Shown: positions 1 to 5,742, counted from the stretch's first letter. The stretch is 5,742 nt of DNA from Corallincola sp. (GCA_017998495.1 JAGOCY010000111.1:1-5742); one strand, 5' to 3'. Program-made: numbers and translations. The notes: generated by a model from the letters alone, not told the origin.

Positions 1-1271
1 CGGTGATGAACGGCGTCAAACTGGGCGCGGTGCTGCTGACTGGCGGCTTCCGCCCTGATGAGCGCTTGATGACCATGTGCAAGCCGGCGCTGGAAAGCGG
101 CCTGCCGTTGCTGTTGATCGACAACAACACCTGGCAGACCTCACTGCTGTTGCAGTCCTTTAACCTCGAGGTACCGGTGGATGACCCGGAGCGCATCGAA
201 AAGGTTCAGGACTACACCGCCAGCTTCCTCGACGAAGAGTGGATCAAAACCCTGGCGGCGCGCGTCAGCGGCCTGCAGCGCCTGTCGCCGCCAGCCTTCC
301 GCTATCGCCTGACCGAGCTGGCCCGCCGCGCCAACAAGCGCATCGTGCTGCCAGAAGGGACAGAGCCACGCACCATCAAGGCTGCCGCCATCTGTGCCGA
401 GCGCGGTATTGCCCGCTGTGTACTGCTGGGCGACCCTGAGGAGATCCAGCGGATTGCCGAGCAGCAGGGGGTCGTACTCGGTCCGGGTATCGAGATCGTC
501 AACCCCACCGAGGAGGTGCGCGAGCGCTACGTCGCCCCCATGGTTGAGATGCGCCGCGGCAAAGGGGTGACCGAAGTGGTGGCCCAGGAACAGCTGGAAG
601 ACACAGTCGTACTCGGCACCATGATGTTGGCCCTCGACGAAGTGGACGGGCTGGTCTCTGGTGCCGTGCACACCACGGCCAACACCATCCGCCCGGCACT
701 GCAGCTGATCAAGACAGCGCCCGGCTCCAGCCTGGTGTCGTCGGTGTTCTTCATGCTGCTGCCGGAGCAGGTGCTGGTTTACGGCGACTGCGCCATCAAC
801 CCCGATCCGACCGCCGAGCAGTTGGCTGACATCGCCATCCAGTCGGCCGATTCGGCGCTGGCCTTTGGTGTCGAGCCGCGGGTGGCGATGATCTCCTATT
901 CGACCGGTACCAGCGGTAGCGGTGCCGATGTGGAGAAGGTACGCGTGGCCACCGAACTGGCCAAACAGAAACGCCCTGGCCTTGTCATCGACGGCCCGCT
1001 GCAGTACGACGCCGCAGTGATGGAGAACGTTGCCAAGAGCAAAGCCCCCAACAGCCCGGTCGCTGGCCGCGCCACCGTGTTTGTGTTCCCGGATCTCAAC
1101 ACCGGTAACACCACCTATAAAGCGGTGCAGCGCTCGGCAGATCTGATCAGTATCGGCCCGATGCTGCAAGGGATGCGCAAGCCAGTGAATGACCTATCAC
1201 GTGGCGCGCTGGTAGATGACATCGTCTACACCATCGCCTTGACCGCCATACAGGCTACCCAAAACGGTTAA
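1..1271 (+). CDS. pta: Phosphate acetyltransferase, C-terminal part (5' end outside window)
   Basis: Phosphate acetyltransferase interconverts acetyl-CoA plus phosphate and acetyl phosphate plus CoA; it is cytoplasmic and works with acetate kinase (AckA) in overflow metabolism and acetate use. The reading frame is open from the window edge, with the first full codon at base 3. About 422 residues are visible, against roughly 700-720 for the long proteobacterial Pta, so the N-terminal P-loop/BioD-like domain is missing. Visible residues 1-80 resemble the end of the DRTGG domain; about 95-420 form the PTA_PTB catalytic domain. Supporting motifs are LPEG (116-119), [16 protein letters not shown] (219-234), [10 protein letters not shown] (260-269), [10 protein letters not shown] (298-307), DGPLQYDAA (330-338) and [20 protein letters not shown] (346-365). 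The tail closely matches E. coli Pta as I remember it. The GTG/ATG codons at 3-8 are internal, not the true start. ackA would be expected just upstream but is not in view. Confidence 0.97.
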   Translation, partial: VMNGVKLGAVLLTGGFRPDERLMTMCKPALESGLPLLLIDNNTWQTSLLLQSFNLEVPVDDPERIEKVQDYTASFLDEEWIKTLAARVSGLQRLSPPAFRYRLTELARRANKRIVLPEGTEPRTIKAAAICAERGIARCVLLGDPEEIQRIAEQQGVVLGPGIEIVNPTEEVRERYVAPMVEMRRGKGVTEVVAQEQLEDTVVLGTMMLALDEVDGLVSGAVHTTANTIRPALQLIKTAPGSSLVSSVFFMLLPEQVLVYGDCAINPDPTAEQLADIAIQSADSALAFGVEPRVAMISYSTGTSGSGADVEKVRVATELAKQKRPGLVIDGPLQYDAAVMENVAKSKAPNSPVAGRATVFVFPDLNTGNTTYKAVQRSADLISIGPMLQGMRKPVNDLSRGALVDDIVYTIALTAIQATQNG

Positions 1272-1284
1272 TTGCTGGCGCCGC

Positions 1285-1290
1285 TACAAT
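1285..1290 (+). promoter_or_regulatory. Candidate -10 element (TACAAT) for the lipoprotein gene
   Basis: TACAAT matches the sigma-70 -10 consensus at five of six positions and lies 72 bp before the lipoprotein start codon. No convincing -35 is present at 16-18 bp upstream (the spot is within AAACGG), and there is no TGn extension. If used, transcription would begin near 1297, at the first base of the inverted repeat. This is a weak, inferred site. Confidence 0.3.
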
Positions 1291-1296
1291 AGACAC

Positions 1297-1322
1297 TAAC
1301 GGGTGGTTGTAACCACCCGTTA
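1297..1322 (+). terminator. Perfect 12-bp inverted repeat after pta; probable terminator or 5' stem-loop
   Basis: The arms at 1297-1308 and 1311-1322 are exact reverse complements around a GT centre, giving about 10 stable base pairs with a tetraloop-sized turn. The hairpin lies 25 bp after the pta stop, a usual place for a terminator. It is followed by TCATTT rather than a real T run, so termination may be inefficient. It lies just upstream of the lipoprotein gene and could also form the 5' end of that mRNA. Confidence 0.6.
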
Positions 1323-1352
1323 TCATTTAACCCCTCCGCCAACTCCGCCTCT

Positions 1353-1356
1353 GGAG
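1353..1356 (+). promoter_or_regulatory. Ribosome binding site (GGAG) supporting a GTG start
   Basis: GGAG sits 5 nt before GTG at 1362. It supports the non-ATG start, which also gives a complete lipoprotein signal peptide. Confidence 0.7.
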
Positions 1357-1361
1357 CAACC

Positions 1362-1793
1362 GTGCTACGTCATCTGCTGCTGTCATTGTTGATTCCCCTG
1401 CTACTCATCGGTTGTGGCAAGGAAAAGGAAAGCACCGGCGAAGATGCTGCCGTCGCCTTCTTTGAAGCACTCTACGTTAACAACGATTTGAACGCGGCAC
1501 GGGCCCTGGCCGGCCCCCAGCTGCGTGACATCATGGATAGCTACGGCAGCATCACCGGGATCAGGCGCAACCTGATCGCCCTCTACCTGGAGGATGCCGA
1601 GGTGTCAGTGATGGATACCACTGAAGATTTTCTGCGCAAGGTGGCCACTGAAGCAGTGGTCCAGATCCATCTCAAAGGGCGGGCCGAGAATGGCGGTGTG
1701 CGCGAGGCCGACCGCTTTGTGGTGGTGAAGCAGAGCGCAGGCCGCTGGCTGGTGATCGAGATCCTGCCGGATCGTTTCAAAGTCGGCGGCTAA
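1362..1793 (+). CDS. Predicted small lipoprotein of unknown function (possible NTF2-like/DUF4878-type fold)
   Basis: The 143-residue product starts with a lipoprotein signal: H4 and R3 in a short n-region, a leucine-rich core (5-16) and lipobox LIGC with cysteine 18 as the predicted lipid-modified residue. Residue +2 after Cys is Gly, not Asp, so outer-membrane sorting is expected in a gammaproteobacterium. The mature part has a charged linker (KEKESTGED), an amphipathic helix region (28-50, AVAFFEALYVNNDLNAARAL), then alternating strand-like segments ending in RWLVIEILPDRFKV. That layout suggests the small alpha+beta cone of NTF2-like/DUF4878 proteins, but I infer this from pattern only. GTG at 1362 is chosen because GGAG (1353-1356) lies 5 nt upstream and the signal peptide begins there. 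The gene converges on ggt. Confidence 0.85.
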   Translation: MLRHLLLSLLIPLLLIGCGKEKESTGEDAAVAFFEALYVNNDLNAARALAGPQLRDIMDSYGSITGIRRNLIALYLEDAEVSVMDTTEDFLRKVATEAVVQIHLKGRAENGGVREADRFVVVKQSAGRWLVIEILPDRFKVGG

Positions 1794-1808
1794 CCACAGC
1801 AACCAGCG

Positions 1809-3566
1809 TTAACGGGCCAGCGCCAAACCTTCGCGGCGGCCATCCGCCGCGGCAACCCAACGCCCCTGCTCTCGGCTGATGGCATGTAATCCTGAATCCA
1901 GCGGCACAATCGCCGTCCGATGACCACGCTGGCGTAACTCGGGCGCCCACGCCACGACTGCCGTTCCCTCTTCCAGTTCGGTGACATCGCCATTGAGGTT
2001 AGCGACATGGCCCAGATCCAGTGCCTGCTGTAACCCCATGCCCCCATCCAGATAGGCCAGCAACGCCCAGGCGACATAAGGAATGATGCGACTGCCACCG
2101 GGCGAGCCCATCACCAGTAGCACTTCACCCTTGCCATCAAACACCACGACCGGCGTCATCGAGCTGCGCGGTCGCTTGCCAGGGGCAATGGCGTTGACCA
2201 GCGTGCCGTTGCCAAATGAGAAATCGGTCAGCTGGTTGTTGAGCAGAAAGCCCCCCGCCATCAACCCTGAACCAAAGCCCATCTCAATGCTGCTGGTCAT
2301 ACTGGCGACATTGCCCCAACGGTCCACCACACTCAAATGAGTCGTACTGGGCAGCTCTGGCGTCTGGCCGTGGCCAGCGCGCACCGGCAAGCCGCTCGCC
2401 TGCGGCCCATGGTCACGCTCGCCAATCCGCCGGGCCTGACTATCCAGGTAGTCAGGTGCCAGCAATGCAGTAACTGGTACAGATTCAAAATCAGGGTCAG
2501 CCAGATGGTGGTCGCGATCAGCGAACACCAGCCGCAGGATCTGGCTGAAGCGGTGAGCGTTGGCGGCGCTGGCAAAGTCATGGCTGGCCATGGCTTCGGT
2601 CCGTTGCCACAGCTGCAGGATCTGCAGCAGCGCCAAGCCTCCGCTGCTAGGCGGTCCCATGCTGCACACCCGATACTGGCGCCACAGGGTACATAGCGGC
2701 TGGCGCTGGCGTGGCTGATAGCCAGCCAGATCGACTTCCGTCAGCTCCCCGCCCTGAGCCTGAACCACAGCAACCATCTCAGCGGCCAGCGGCCCGCGGT
2801 AGAAGCTCTCTGGCCCTTGCTCGCCCAATCGGCTTAGGGTCTGGGCCAGCGCCGGATTTCGCAGGCTGACTCCGGCCGCCAACGGTTGACCATGGGGGAA
2901 GAAGTAACGGCGAGCAGCACCGTCGGCCAGCAAGTTGGGATGTGGGATGGCGCGCAGCAGTCTGGCCAGTCGCGGCGACACCGCCACCCCATGCCGAGCC
3001 AATGCCTGAGCCGGCCCTACCAGTTGCGACCAAGGCAAGCGGCCATGGCGTTGATGGGCGGCCGCCAGCATGGCAACCAGGCCGGGAACACCGACCGAAT
3101 GGCCACTGGCGACCAACGACCACCATTCCTGCGGCTGGCCATCGGCCGTCAGATAACGACCACTGGCAACAGCCGCCGGGGCAGTCTCGCGACCATCGTA
3201 AGTCAGCAGCTGGTCGGTTGCAGCATCGTAATAGAGCAGAAAAGCGCCGCCCCCCAGGCCAGAGCTTTGCGGCTCCACCAGGGTCAACGTCCATTGGGCG
3301 GCAATCACCGCATCCGCGGCCGTGCCCCCTTGCTCCAGCGCCCACCAGGCGGCGCGCGACGCCCAGGGATTGGCCGTCACTACCGCCTGGGTCGTACCTG
3401 TTACCGCCTGCTTTTGCTGCCAGCCTGTCGCTCGCTCTGGTTCGCCCTGAACCTGGGCCTCGGCCACAGATGTGAACAGCCACAACCACAGCAGCACTGC
3501 CAGCCATTGCCGAAGACGACAAAGGGGGTCTAAAGTGAGGCCTGAAGTATCGCTCGGGTCTGCCAT
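1809..3566 (-). CDS. ggt: Gamma-glutamyltransferase precursor (GGT, Ntn hydrolase family)
   Basis: GGT cleaves or transfers the gamma-glutamyl group of glutathione and similar compounds. It is exported to the periplasm and self-cleaves into large and small subunits. The precursor is 585 residues (E. coli about 580). Residues ~17-37 form a signal peptide (RLRQ then a W/L-rich core, likely cut after AEA37) behind an unusual 16-residue polar extension. The motif TTHLSVVD (408-415) marks the autocleavage site: Thr408 is the predicted nucleophile, leaving a ~178-residue small subunit. GRE (Arg126) matches the glutamate carboxylate-binding Arg114 of E. coli. NNQLTDFS (443-450), RSSM (467-470) and GSPGGSR (487-493) complete the active site. 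The lid-loop segment is shortened. ATG at 3566 is the first start after an in-frame TAG but has no clear Shine-Dalgarno; the next in-frame option, GTG at codon 24, would break the signal peptide. It lies divergent from the membrane-protein gene. Confidence 0.95.
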   Translation of the reverse strand: MADPSDTSGLTLDPLCRLRQWLAVLLWLWLFTSVAEAQVQGEPERATGWQQKQAVTGTTQAVVTANPWASRAAWWALEQGGTAADAVIAAQWTLTLVEPQSSGLGGGAFLLYYDAATDQLLTYDGRETAPAAVASGRYLTADGQPQEWWSLVASGHSVGVPGLVAMLAAAHQRHGRLPWSQLVGPAQALARHGVAVSPRLARLLRAIPHPNLLADGAARRYFFPHGQPLAAGVSLRNPALAQTLSRLGEQGPESFYRGPLAAEMVAVVQAQGGELTEVDLAGYQPRQRQPLCTLWRQYRVCSMGPPSSGGLALLQILQLWQRTEAMASHDFASAANAHRFSQILRLVFADRDHHLADPDFESVPVTALLAPDYLDSQARRIGERDHGPQASGLPVRAGHGQTPELPSTTHLSVVDRWGNVASMTSSIEMGFGSGLMAGGFLLNNQLTDFSFGNGTLVNAIAPGKRPRSSMTPVVVFDGKGEVLLVMGSPGGSRIIPYVAWALLAYLDGGMGLQQALDLGHVANLNGDVTELEEGTAVVAWAPELRQRGHRTAIVPLDSGLHAISREQGRWVAAADGRREGLALAR

Positions 3567-3575
3567 GGCGCGGTC

Positions 3576-3599
3576 GTGGTCTTGCTACCGAAGGACCAC
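3576..3599. repeat. 8-bp inverted repeat in the divergent gap upstream of ggt
   Basis: GTGGTCTT (3576-3583) can pair with AGGACCAC (3592-3599) across an 8-nt loop. Read on the + strand this gives seven Watson-Crick pairs plus one G-U. It begins 10 bp upstream of the ggt ATG and so occupies the ggt 5' leader, where a Shine-Dalgarno would be expected. It could be an operator or leader hairpin, or chance; there is no further support. Confidence 0.3.
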
Positions 3600-3655
3600 C
3601 CTAACTGCATGATTGCCAAGGCGCAACCGCAGACCTGAGGCACATAAGGGGCTGC

Positions 3656-3976
3656 ATGCTGATCCTCCAGTTGCTGCTGGTCGCGGTGTTTGTCTATATC
3701 GTCCGCAAGAGGCGCAGAAGCGCCTGCGCTTATGAAAAACGTAAGTACAGCATTGCCGCTCTGTTCTTCACCATTGGCCTGGCCGTCAGTGGCTACGCCA
3801 CTTTCGGCATAGGCGCAACTCCGGCCACCAGCAGCATGCAGGCACTGCTCAATACCATTGCCCTGCTGCTCACCCTGATCAGCGTCAGTGAACTGATCCT
3901 GACCTATCTTTTATTCCGTAGGCGAGAACTGCTGGAACAGCTGAAACAGCGGCAGACGGAGCAACAGGGGCCATGA
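3656..3976 (+). CDS. Small membrane protein of unknown function, three predicted helices
   Basis: I do not recognise this 106-residue protein. Hydrophobic segments at about 2-16, 32-54 and 64-87 suggest three membrane helices. The stretch between the first two is strongly basic (RKRRRSACAYEKRK, 17-30). By the positive-inside rule that loop is cytoplasmic, giving a short periplasmic N-terminus and a cytoplasmic charged tail (RRRELLEQLKQRQTEQQ) with helical, possibly coiled character. ATG at 3656 is preceded by AAGGGG (3646-3651), a good though close Shine-Dalgarno. The TGA stop overlaps the ATG of the next gene (ATGA, 3973-3976), so the two are almost certainly co-transcribed and translationally coupled. 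This suggests, but does not prove, a shared role. No catalytic or binding motif is visible. Confidence 0.8.
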   Translation: MLILQLLLVAVFVYIVRKRRRSACAYEKRKYSIAALFFTIGLAVSGYATFGIGATPATSSMQALLNTIALLLTLISVSELILTYLLFRRRELLEQLKQRQTEQQGP

Positions 3977-4872
3977 GACTGCTTATCACCGGCGGCAGCG
4001 GCTTTATCGGCAGTAAGCTGATCAGCCATCTACGCAACCACCACCGCATCACGGTTCTGACCCGTAACCCCAGTCGGGCACTGCACCGCATTGGCTTTGA
4101 TATCCACACCCTCAGCAGTTTCGCTGATCTGCCGGATCTCAACGGCTTCGATGCCGTGATCAATTTAGCCGGTGAGCCTATTGCCAAACGCTGGACCGCA
4201 CGCCAGAAGATGCGCATCACCCACAGCCGCTGGCATACCACTGAAGCCTTGGTGCGCTTATGGCTGGCCAGCAGCAAGCCGCCAAAGATCCTGATCAGTG
4301 GCTCGGCCATCGGCTACTACGGCCGGCAGGATGGAAGCCCGATCGATGAAAGCCATCAGGCTATTCACGATGAGTTCAGCCACCAAGTCTGTCGCCAGTG
4401 GGAAGCGTTGGCGCTACAGCTGGCCAATCAAGCCCGGGTCTGCATCCTGCGGACCGGTATAGTGCTCGGCAATGGCGGCGGCGCCCTGGCACGCATGCTG
4501 CCCCCCTTCCGTCTCGGATTGGGCGGGCCCTTGGGCGATGGTCAGCAGTACATGAGCTGGATCCACATTGACGACATGGTCAAAGCGATCCGTTTTCTGC
4601 TGGAGCGGGAGGATCAGGAGGGGATCTTCAATCTCACCGCCCCAAACCCGGTCACCAATGGCGATTTCACCGCCGCCCTGGGGCGAGCGCTCAAGCGGCC
4701 AGCGGAGATCCGCATGCCGGCGCCTTTGTTACGTCTGCTGTTTGGTGAAATGTCAGAGTTGCTGCTGTACGGACAACGGGTGATCCCCGCCCGGCTACAA
4801 CAAGCAGGTTTTCATTTCAGTTATCCGCAACTAGACGAAGCGCTGGCGCAGATTGTCAACAGCAAGCGTTGA
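3973..4872 (+). CDS. yfcH: YfcH-like SDR-family NAD(P)-binding protein (TIGR01777 family)
   Basis: This 299-residue protein belongs to the atypical short-chain dehydrogenase/epimerase group that includes E. coli YfcH (TIGR01777). It is predicted to be a soluble cytoplasmic nucleotide-dependent oxidoreductase or epimerase; the substrate is not established. The Rossmann fold opens with GGSGFIG (7-13). NLAGEPI (64-70), SAIGYYG (111-117, with the YYG that replaces the usual YxxxK region in this family), RTGIVLG (160-166) and WIHIDDM (196-202) follow. The C-terminal part (~248-295, MPAPLLRLLFGEMSELLLYGQRVIPARL onward) fits DUF1731. Length is normal for the family and the protein looks intact. Its ATG overlaps the stop of the upstream membrane-protein gene; AGGGG (3966-3970) is close, and GGAG (3958-3961) lies 11 nt upstream. 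It converges on the tRNA operon, 83 bp from the last tRNA's 3' end, with no evident terminator. Confidence 0.93.
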   Translation: MRLLITGGSGFIGSKLISHLRNHHRITVLTRNPSRALHRIGFDIHTLSSFADLPDLNGFDAVINLAGEPIAKRWTARQKMRITHSRWHTTEALVRLWLASSKPPKILISGSAIGYYGRQDGSPIDESHQAIHDEFSHQVCRQWEALALQLANQARVCILRTGIVLGNGGGALARMLPPFRLGLGGPLGDGQQYMSWIHIDDMVKAIRFLLEREDQEGIFNLTAPNPVTNGDFTAALGRALKRPAEIRMPAPLLRLLFGEMSELLLYGQRVIPARLQQAGFHFSYPQLDEALAQIVNSKR

Positions 4873-4920
4873 TTGCTAAGCGAACCGGCATCAGCTGTCA
4901 GGTGCACAAAACTACGCGGG

Positions 4921-4953
4921 GGAATTGATAGCGAAGGGGAATGGATAGCGAAG
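4921..4953. repeat. Tandem 17-bp direct repeat just past the tRNA operon 3' end
   Basis: GGAATTGATAGCGAAG (4921-4936) and GGAATGGATAGCGAAG (4938-4953) match at 15 of 16 positions with a 17-bp period. The repeat ends 2 bp before the encoded CCA of the last tRNA-Ala, so it would be the start of that operon's 3' trailer. No hairpin with a T run is visible in 4873-4955, so neither yfcH nor the tRNA operon has an obvious intrinsic terminator here. Confidence 0.7.
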
Positions 4954-4955
4954 AG

Positions 4956-5031
<76 letters not shown>

Positions 5032-5051
5032 ACACCTTTGGGCGTTTTCGA

Positions 5052-5127
5052 TGGCGTCCCTTAGGGGATTCGAACCCCTGTTACCGCCGTGAAAGGGCGG
5101 TGTCCTAGGCCTCTAGACGAAAGGGAC
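5052..5127 (-). tRNA. tRNA-Glu(TTC), third copy in transcription order
   Basis: This 76-nt cloverleaf has acceptor GTCCCTT/AAGGGAC, anticodon stem CCGCC/GGCGG with loop CTTTCAC (anticodon TTC), T stem AGGGG/CCCCT with TTCGAAT loop, discriminator G and encoded CCA. It resembles E. coli tRNA-Glu closely. Its 76 bases are identical to the two other tRNA-Glu copies here. Confidence 0.98.
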
Positions 5128-5155
5128 CCGGACATCGAAAACCTGCGTTCTGTTA

Positions 5156-5231
5156 TGGCGTCCCTTAGGGGATTCGAACCCCTGTTACCGCCGTGAAAGG
5201 GCGGTGTCCTAGGCCTCTAGACGAAAGGGAC
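5156..5231 (-). tRNA. tRNA-Glu(TTC), second copy in transcription order
   Basis: This is an exact copy of the neighbouring tRNA-Glu genes, with anticodon TTC in loop CTTTCAC and encoded GCCA end. It is separated by 28 bp from the next Glu copy and 23 bp from the previous one. The 5-bp CCGGA just outside the 5' end is shared with the third copy, showing that the duplicated unit extends slightly beyond the tRNA. Confidence 0.98.
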
Positions 5232-5254
5232 CCGGAACAGAACTTTGCGTTGAT

Positions 5255-5330
5255 TGGCGTCCCTTAGGGGATTCGAACCCCTGTTACCGCCGTGAAAGGG
5301 CGGTGTCCTAGGCCTCTAGACGAAAGGGAC
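5255..5330 (-). tRNA. tRNA-Glu(TTC), first copy in transcription order
   Basis: The gene is identical in all 76 bases to the other two tRNA-Glu genes (anticodon TTC, encoded CCA). It follows the leading tRNA-Ala after only 8 bp (ACGGAAAG on the + strand), so the two must be separated by processing of a common precursor. Confidence 0.98.
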
Positions 5331-5338
5331 ACGGAAAG

Positions 5339-5414
<76 letters not shown>

Positions 5415-5453
5415 ACTTTTGTTTTCCGGCTGTTCGCCTTCAACGCGGAGCGC

Positions 5454-5482
5454 ATTCTAGGGATCACCACCCCCCCTGTCAA
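5454..5482 (-). promoter_or_regulatory. Sigma-70 promoter of the Ala-Glu-Glu-Glu-Ala tRNA operon
   Basis: On the minus strand, TTGACA (5477-5482) and TAGAAT (5454-5459) are separated by 17 bp: a perfect -35 and a five-of-six -10. An AAAAA tract (5488-5492) just upstream resembles a proximal UP-element subsite. The bases after -10 (GCGCTCC) are the GC-rich discriminator typical of stable-RNA promoters repressed by ppGpp/DksA. The start site should lie near 5447. The spacer holds a run of seven G beginning right after the -35. Confidence 0.92.
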
Positions 5483-5502
5483 CACGCTTTTTACAGTCCC
5501 GC

Positions 5503-5528
5503 AAAAAAGCTGCTTACCCTTTGCAGCT
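5503..5528 (-). terminator. Weak hairpin followed by T6 on the minus strand
   Basis: On the minus strand, AGCTGC (from 5528) pairs with GCAGCT (to 5508) across a 9-nt loop and runs into a T tract (complement of A at 5503-5508). The six-pair stem is short. It could damp leftward transcription entering the tRNA promoter, but no leftward gene upstream is visible, so this may be chance. Confidence 0.25.
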
Positions 5529-5599
5529 GCCTGACAGTGAAGAAAAAATCGCCTTTGATCGGGCAACGGAACGGCCCGTGAAGCAGCACCAAAAAGCTG

Positions 5600-5627
5600 T
5601 TGACAGGATCGCGCCGCCCCCTATAAT
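5600..5627 (+). promoter_or_regulatory. Consensus sigma-70 promoter of tRNA-Val
   Basis: TTGACA (5600-5605) and TATAAT (5622-5627) are both perfect hexamers, separated by 16 bp of very GC-rich sequence. AAAAA (5591-5595) upstream resembles a proximal UP element. The discriminator TGCGCCCC is GC-rich, as in stringently controlled tRNA promoters. The start near 5634 leaves a leader of only about 10-12 nt before the mature tRNA. Confidence 0.95.
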
Positions 5628-5645
5628 TGCGCCCCGTTGACTGAT

Positions 5646-5721
5646 GGACGCTTAGCTCAGTTGGTAGAGCACCGCCCTTACAAGGCGGGGGTCACAGGTT
5701 CGAGCCCTGTAGCGTCCACCA
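5646..5721 (+). tRNA. tRNA-Val(TAC)
   Basis: This 76-nt cloverleaf has acceptor GGACGCT/AGCGTCC, D stem GCTC/GAGC, anticodon stem CCGCC/GGCGG with loop CTTACAA (anticodon TAC), T stem ACAGG/CCTGT with loop TTCGAGC, discriminator A and encoded CCA. The anticodon-loop sequence matches E. coli tRNA-Val(UAC). More tRNA genes may follow beyond the window. Confidence 0.97.
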
Positions 5722-5726
5722 TCTCC

Positions 5727-5740
5727 TCATCGCCCGATGA
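5727..5740 (+). terminator. Short perfect hairpin after tRNA-Val, cut by the window edge
   Basis: TCATCG (5727-5732) and CGATGA (5735-5740) are exact reverse complements around CC, starting 6 nt after the encoded CCA. Two T follow before the window ends, so a T run typical of an intrinsic terminator could continue outside. It might instead be a processing stem in a longer tRNA transcript. Confidence 0.4.
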
Positions 5741-5742
5741 TT

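Larger units (their letters stand above)
5415..5645. other. 231-bp divergent intergenic region between the tRNA operon and tRNA-Val
   Basis: The region holds two divergent promoters, a possible short hairpin (5503-5528) and AT-rich tracts between the two -35 boxes. One 15-bp stretch (5539-5553) has G at position 1, C at 15 and an A-rich centre, loosely fitting the degenerate Fis-site pattern; Fis control of tRNA promoters is known in E. coli, but this match is weak. No protein gene is supported here. Confidence 0.6.

Noticed and set aside
141..1169. 342-codon open frame on the minus strand inside pta
   Set aside because: It lies opposite strongly conserved Pta, is rich in His/Arg/Gly as expected for an antisense shadow of GC-rich code, and shows no recognisable domain.
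2779..3533. Open frames of 177-247 codons on both strands inside ggt
   Set aside because: They overlap a complete GGT with intact motifs; their compositions are Arg/Pro/Gly-rich and low in hydrophobic pattern, typical of out-of-frame reading.
3885..4310. 141-codon minus-strand frame over the small membrane gene and yfcH
   Set aside because: It is antisense to the conserved Rossmann N-terminus of the YfcH-like protein, with no supporting signal.

Overview
This window looks like ordinary chromosomal DNA from a GC-rich gammaproteobacterium. The Pta C-terminus is nearly identical, as I recall it, to the enterobacterial protein. The tRNA genes encode their CCA ends and closely resemble E. coli tRNAs. 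A YfcH-type protein and a secreted gamma-glutamyltransferase fit the same group. GC content and gene style suggest Aeromonadaceae (Aeromonas, Oceanimonas or a relative), but that placement is an inference from memory.

Layout, left to right. (1) The C-terminal ~60% of phosphate acetyltransferase (pta, +), cut by the window edge and followed by a perfect 12-bp inverted repeat. (2) A small predicted lipoprotein of unknown function (+). (3) A full-length gamma-glutamyltransferase precursor (-), which converges on the lipoprotein gene with only 15 bp between the stop codons. (4) After an 89-bp divergent gap, a two-gene unit (+): an unknown three-helix membrane protein whose stop overlaps the start (ATGA) of a YfcH/TIGR01777-family SDR protein. 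(5) A five-gene tRNA operon on the minus strand, transcribed right to left as Ala(GGC)-Glu(TTC)-Glu(TTC)-Glu(TTC)-Ala(GGC). (6) A 231-bp gap with two divergent, near-consensus sigma-70 promoters that share an almost identical upstream/-35 module. (7) A tRNA-Val(TAC) gene (+), followed by the start of a hairpin at the window edge.

The protein genes do not form one pathway: Pta serves acetyl-CoA/acetate metabolism, GGT periplasmic glutathione and gamma-glutamyl turnover, and the YfcH-like enzyme has no assigned substrate. The most structured part is the stable-RNA block at 4920-5742. Its promoters have A-tracts upstream of -35, consensus -35/-10 hexamers and GC-rich discriminators, the usual form of growth-rate-controlled tRNA promoters. 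I found no mobile element, CRISPR array, phage gene, or clear sign of a new defence or biosynthetic system. The items that deserve a second look are small: an apparently lid-less GGT with an altered substrate-pocket residue, a U-U mismatch in both tRNA-Ala T-stems, the mirrored promoter module, and the translationally coupled unknown membrane protein.
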